DNA from: CAIKMD01 sp963729935
GTDB lineage: Bacteria; Pseudomonadota; Alphaproteobacteria; ATCC43930; CGMCC-115725
Reading direction: 5' to 3'
Assembly (NCBI GenBank): GCA_963729935.1
Contig: CAVSPW010000008.1
Span: 1-64,000 of the forward strand
DNA length: 64,000 bases
Below the pieces are notes generated by a model. That model was not told the origin of the DNA and did no database searches. It saw only the letters and a list, made by a program, of their open reading frames with translations. The translations under genes and the position numbers were made by a program. Below are positions 60,768 to 64,000 of this stretch, piece after piece (positions within the stretch are counted from its first letter, which is position 1; each line of letters starts with the position of its first letter).

Positions 60768-61778
60768 ATGAGCGTGCGAAGGATTGCCGTCGCATTGACC
60801 CTAGGAGCGGCCGCGCTTCTCGCCGCGGAGGGTCGCGCGGCGGCGCTCGACAAGGTGAAAGTGACGATCGCCGCGCTGTCCAGCAATTACGCGCCCTATT
60901 TCAACGCTGTCGAGCAGGGCTATTTCAAGGACGAAGGGCTGGATGTCGAGATCGTCAATGCGGGCGGCGGCATCGCCACCCCGGCGCTGATCTCGGGCGA
61001 GATGCAGTTCAGCACGTCGCCGGCCTCGGCCTTCAGCGCGATTCTGAAGGGCGCGCGCCTCAAGGTCATCGTGGCCGAGGCCGACCGTCCGACCTATCAG
61101 CTCTGGACCACCGCCGCCGACCTCGACACGATCCAGAAGCTCAAGGGCCAAAGGGTCGGCATTCAAACGCGCGGCGACACGTTCGAGATCTGGATGCGCC
61201 TTGTCCTCAAAGCGCATGGCATGAGCGGCGACGATGTCGGCTACACGCCGCTCGGATTCGGAAACGCCACCAGGCTTGCCGCGATGAAGACCGGATCGCT
61301 GCCGGCCGTCGTCATGTCCTCTCTCGACGTGGCGGCGCTTCGCCAAGGGGGCGGGCTGGGCAAGGGACACCTGCTGGAAGACGCGATGAAGGACCGCATC
61401 CGCATGCCCTATAACGGCGTCGCCACCAGCGACGCGCTGATCAAGGAGAATCCGGATCTCGTGCTGCGTTTCGTCCGCGCCGTCTTGAAGGGGACGCGCT
61501 TCATGACCGCCTTCAAGGACAAGACCCTCGCCAATGTGATGAAATACAACAAGCAGGACCGTCATTCGATCGAGATCGACTATGATGACGTCGTGAGGAC
61601 CTTGACCAAGGACGGCTCGGTTCCGCCTTCGGTGCAGCAGGCGGAGGCCGAGACCCGGGCCGAGCTCATGCAGCTTCCGAAGGACAAGATCCCGCCGCTC
61701 GCGCAGATGTACGATTTCAGCTTCGTGCACAAGGCCAGCGCGAGCCTCGACGCGCAGGGTTGGCATCCGAAGCTTTGA
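60768..61778 (+). CDS. NMT1/TauA-type ABC substrate-binding protein (3)
   Basis: The 336-residue periplasmic protein has a signal peptide (to about residue 25), then KVTIAALSSNYAPYFNAVEQ, GYFKDEGLDVEIVNAGGGIA, QKLKGQRVGIQTRGDTFEIW and RFVRAVLKGTRFMTAFKD. It belongs to the NMT1/THI5-like group and is distinct from the pair at 30-34 kb. GGGAGGAAGACC precedes the ATG. No permease gene is adjacent. A GST gene follows after 44 bases on the same strand. Confidence 0.85.
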   Translation: MSVRRIAVALTLGAAALLAAEGRAAALDKVKVTIAALSSNYAPYFNAVEQGYFKDEGLDVEIVNAGGGIATPALISGEMQFSTSPASAFSAILKGARLKVIVAEADRPTYQLWTTAADLDTIQKLKGQRVGIQTRGDTFEIWMRLVLKAHGMSGDDVGYTPLGFGNATRLAAMKTGSLPAVVMSSLDVAALRQGGGLGKGHLLEDAMKDRIRMPYNGVATSDALIKENPDLVLRFVRAVLKGTRFMTAFKDKTLANVMKYNKQDRHSIEIDYDDVVRTLTKDGSVPPSVQQAEAETRAELMQLPKDKIPPLAQMYDFSFVHKASASLDAQGWHPKL

Positions 61779-61822
61779 GCGGGCTTGCATCCTCGCATAG
61801 GGCTTCACATCGGAGGTGGCAT

Positions 61823-62446
61823 TTGATCAAGGTCTGGGGCGGAAAATCGGTCGCCAATGTTCAGAAGGTGCTCTGGTGTCTCGGCGAGATCGGATTGGCG
61901 TTCGACTATGGCGGCAAGACGCCGGAGCATTCTTCGCCGGCGGATGCGCGCTATCTGGCCCACAAGGCGCCCGGATCCGTGCCGGTGATGGACGAGGACG
62001 GTTTCGTCCTGTGGGAAGGCAACGCGATCGCGCGATATCTGGCGAAGAAATACGCGGCCGGAACGCTGTGGCCCTCGGGGATACGGCAAGAAGCCGAAAT
62101 CGACCGCTGGATGGATTACCAGCTCAGCACCGTGCGCGAGCACATCCACCCGATCCTGCGCGCCGACCTGACGCCGGCTCAGATCGCGCATCACGCGCGA
62201 AGCCTGGCGGCCGCCTTCGAGCCGCTCGAAGGCGCGCTCGCCGATCGGCCCTATCTCGCGGGCGAGAGCTTCACCGTGGCGGACATACCGCTCGGCATCA
62301 ACGCCTATCGCTGGTTCATTCTCGATGTCGAGCGGCCGCGCGCGCCCCATATCGAAGCGTGGTACCAGCGGCTGCGCGCGCGGCCGGCCTTTGTCGCGCA
62401 TGTCGTGCCGCCGGCGGCGGTGAAGGTCGAGCTCAAACTCGATTGA
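61823..62446 (+). CDS. Glutathione S-transferase family protein
   Basis: The 207-residue cytosolic GST has a thioredoxin-like N-terminal domain (IKVWGGKSVANVQKVLWCLG), the cis-Pro and glutathione-binding segment APGSVPVMDEDGFVLWEGNA, IARYLAKKYA, and a helical C-terminal domain with YLAGESFTVADIPLGINAYR, the conserved N-capping motif. The start is TTG behind GGAGGTGGC. It is likely detoxifying or degradative, and the substrate is unknown. Confidence 0.9.
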   Translation: MIKVWGGKSVANVQKVLWCLGEIGLAFDYGGKTPEHSSPADARYLAHKAPGSVPVMDEDGFVLWEGNAIARYLAKKYAAGTLWPSGIRQEAEIDRWMDYQLSTVREHIHPILRADLTPAQIAHHARSLAAAFEPLEGALADRPYLAGESFTVADIPLGINAYRWFILDVERPRAPHIEAWYQRLRARPAFVAHVVPPAAVKVELKLD

Positions 62447-62461
62447 TGCGCCGCGGCGGAG

Positions 62462-63664
62462 TCAGGCCGACTGCGCCAGAGACATCTCGCGCGTGCCGAG
62501 CCTTTCGCCGCCGCGCGGGGTCACCAAGACCGTGTCGCCGATCTGCGCGGAAAGGCCGCCGGCGCCGCGTGCCCGCGGCTTCAGGATGAAGCTCATGCCT
62601 TCGCGGAGCTCGAGCCGGCGGAAGCGCTCGAGATCGTCGTCGCCGAGCAAGGCCGGGCTTTCGTCGCCGAGCCCGCGCGCATGCATCATGGGATGCGCCC
62701 ATTTGTATTGTCCGCGCCCGGAGGTTTCGACGGTCTGCGTATAGACATCCATGAGCTTGCCCAAGGGCGTGCCCGGGATCATGACCTCGCGGACCGCCTC
62801 GAAGGCGTCGCGCGCGACCCTCAGCAGATCGAGATAAGCCTCGCTCGCCGGGCCGATGCTCATCGGAGCGACAGCCTGGGCGGAATAGCCGGCGTAGCGC
62901 GCCTCGATCTCGTTCGCCAAGAGATCGCCGCGCTTCAACACGCGATCGGTCGGGACGAATTGGCCGTGCGAGACGTTCGGCCCGGAGCCGAAGATCAGCA
63001 TCGAAGGCTGCTCGCCGCCATTCGACAACAGCGCATGCACCATCGCGGCGTAGACGTCGCGCTCGCGCACGCCGGGCTTGGCGGTCTCGATCATGGCGGC
63101 GATCATCGTCTCGATGATGCGCGCCGAGCGCCGCATGAGCGCGATCTCCTCCGCGCTCTTGACCGAGCGGACCTCCTGGATGAGGCGCGTCGCGTCGGTG
63201 AATTCGGCGTCGGGGAACGCCGCTTTGAGGCGCTCGACGGTCGTCCAGGGGATGATGCCGTCCGGCGCCCGGATGAGTTCGGCAAGCCCCGAGATGCCGA
63301 CCCGCTTGAGCGGCGCCGCGCACTCGCGCAGCCGTTCGATCGCGTTCTCCGCCCAGTGGTTGCGCCCGTCGCGCACATCCGCGACCCAGTCCTGCGCCGC
63401 GAGCCAGAAGGCCGAGCGGTTGAAGACATAGGCCGTGACCTCGCCCGAGCGCGGAAAGATGGTGAGCGTCTCGGTGCCGAAGCCGCCGATGGTCGTGATG
63501 TAACGGGAGTCCGCCATCATCTGCTCCCAGCGGCTGACATTCGCCGGGAGAACGAGAGCGTCGAGGCCCTCGCGGTCCATGAGCTCGCGCACGCGCCGAT
63601 AGCGCCGGTCGCGCTCGGCCAGGCTGAGGCGAGGAATTTCGACCGTCTCGCGCGCGACCGTCAT
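62462..63664 (-). CDS. M24-family (Xaa-Pro aminopeptidase/creatinase-like) protein without metal ligands
   Basis: The 400-residue protein has the creatinase N-terminal domain (RRYRRVRELMDREGLDALVL, GFGTETLTIFPRSGEVTAYV) and the pita-bread fold of M24 (LIQEVRSVKSAEEIALMRRS, GVRERDVYAAMVHALLSNGG, HPMMHARGLGDESPALLGDD, LREGMSFILKPRARG). Positions that hold Asp and Glu metal ligands in true aminopeptidases are changed: NEIEARYAGYSAQ has no second Asp, and FILKPRA has Lys for Glu. A creatinase-type, metal-free hydrolase is more likely. The ATG at 63664 is used, and the cupin gene lies just upstream. Confidence 0.85.
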   Translation of the reverse strand: MTVARETVEIPRLSLAERDRRYRRVRELMDREGLDALVLPANVSRWEQMMADSRYITTIGGFGTETLTIFPRSGEVTAYVFNRSAFWLAAQDWVADVRDGRNHWAENAIERLRECAAPLKRVGISGLAELIRAPDGIIPWTTVERLKAAFPDAEFTDATRLIQEVRSVKSAEEIALMRRSARIIETMIAAMIETAKPGVRERDVYAAMVHALLSNGGEQPSMLIFGSGPNVSHGQFVPTDRVLKRGDLLANEIEARYAGYSAQAVAPMSIGPASEAYLDLLRVARDAFEAVREVMIPGTPLGKLMDVYTQTVETSGRGQYKWAHPMMHARGLGDESPALLGDDDLERFRRLELREGMSFILKPRARGAGGLSAQIGDTVLVTPRGGERLGTREMSLAQSA

Positions 63665-63701
63665 GCGCGGCCGCGCGCGATGAGCTTCGTGAGCAACGCG
63701 G

Positions 63702-64000
63702 TCATTCGGCCGCGTTCGCCCAGAATTTCGGCGCCTCGATGACGTTGGTCTTGACCTCGAAGCTGCTGGCATAGGCGTGGTTGGTCGGATCGATTTTCAC
63801 GTCCCAGGGCAGCTTGCTGTAGAGAACGATGCGCAGGAAATTCTCCTCGCAGATCACGCTGTGCGCGATGCCGAGCGGGATCAACGCGAGATCGCCCGGC
63901 GTCATCTTGAGATTGTGCTCGAACTCCGACATGTTGACGGCGTTGCCGCGGAACTGAAAACCGAATTCCTCGCTGCGCAGCGCGCGGTGGAAGGCGAATT
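63702..64000 (-). CDS. Cupin-type protein, 5' end beyond the window
   Basis: The visible 98 codons contain FHRALRSEEFGFQFRGNAVN, MTPGDLALIPLGIAHSVIC and LRIVLYSKLPWDVKIDP, a cupin barrel half in which the G-D-x-x-x-I-P-x-G-x-x-H motif supplies a metal-ligand His. The reading frame stays open to the window edge, so the N-terminus is missing. An internal ATG at 63932 is not the true start, because the conserved sequence continues upstream of it. It probably forms a unit with the downstream M24 gene. Confidence 0.75.
   Translation of the reverse strand, partial: FAFHRALRSEEFGFQFRGNAVNMSEFEHNLKMTPGDLALIPLGIAHSVICEENFLRIVLYSKLPWDVKIDPTNHAYASSFEVKTNVIEAPKFWANAAE

Noticed and set aside
61820..61830. 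TTTGATCAAGG at the GST start considered as an FNR box
   Set aside because: TTGATCAA lacks the 4-base spacer and is simply the TTG start and second codons.

Overview
The window is GC-rich, densely packed bacterial chromosome that reads as an alphaproteobacterium, most likely order Hyphomicrobiales (Rhizobiales). The grounds are the gene families present (DUF3775, GFA proteins, soluble HxxxCxxC anti-sigma factor, tandem RAYT genes), perfect FNR/FixK-type TTGAT-N4-ATCAA boxes, and the interspersed element at 28.9 kb that is familiar from rhizobial intergenic DNA. No rRNA, tRNA or CRISPR array was seen. The genus cannot be named from sequence reading alone. Gene functions below rest on motif reading, without database searches.

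Layout. 1-1.2 kb: a complete IS3-family insertion sequence. 1.3-7 kb: small and accessory genes (ModA-like binding protein, DUF2127 membrane protein, PepSY protein, GFA protein, lipoproteins, an orphan duplicated phage terminase small subunit, a VOC protein) with gene relics between them. 7-28 kb: a stress and low-oxygen island containing dps, a MAPEG protein, an oxygen-binding di-iron protein divergent from an ECF sigma/anti-sigma pair, four SAM methyltransferases, a Zn/Mn ABC transporter, a fluoride riboswitch with crcB and a universal stress protein gene, a hemerythrin, and two divergent units (DUF3775 / RNase Z-like / CapA-like versus rtcA / phaZ). Four FNR/FixK-type boxes and one near match lie in front of genes in this stretch, which suggests a shared oxygen-responsive regulator encoded elsewhere. 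29-34 kb: orphan substrate-binding proteins (TRAP and NMT1/TauA type), an amidohydrolase and a COG4705 membrane protein, with two short tandem-repeat arrays. 34.6-41.3 kb: core genes, a large AsmA/YhdP-like protein divergent from glnE, which is followed by bcp. 41.4-43.1 kb: two RAYT transposase genes bracketed by alternating REP-like sequences. 43.2-51.3 kb: DUF455 protein, an RND efflux permease followed by its fusion protein, a quinone-reductase-like enzyme and an orphan cpaF. 51.3-54.7 kb: cupin, a methyltransferase, and a winged-helix/TPR regulator preceded by four 11-bp direct repeats. 54.9-64 kb: a transport and catabolism region (TctC, a TctA-TctB fusion, O-acetylhomoserine sulfhydrylase-like enzyme, an SDR lacking its catalytic Tyr/Lys, an NMT1 binding protein, a GST, an M24 protein lacking metal ligands, and a cupin cut by the window edge).

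Four genes (the Zn/Mn binding protein, a small conserved protein, glnE and the RND permease) each carry one single-base indel. Three are an extra T in a TTC context and the fourth lies next to TCGA. This could be real decay but looks more like systematic sequencing or assembly error, and those four genes should be read as probably intact in the organism.
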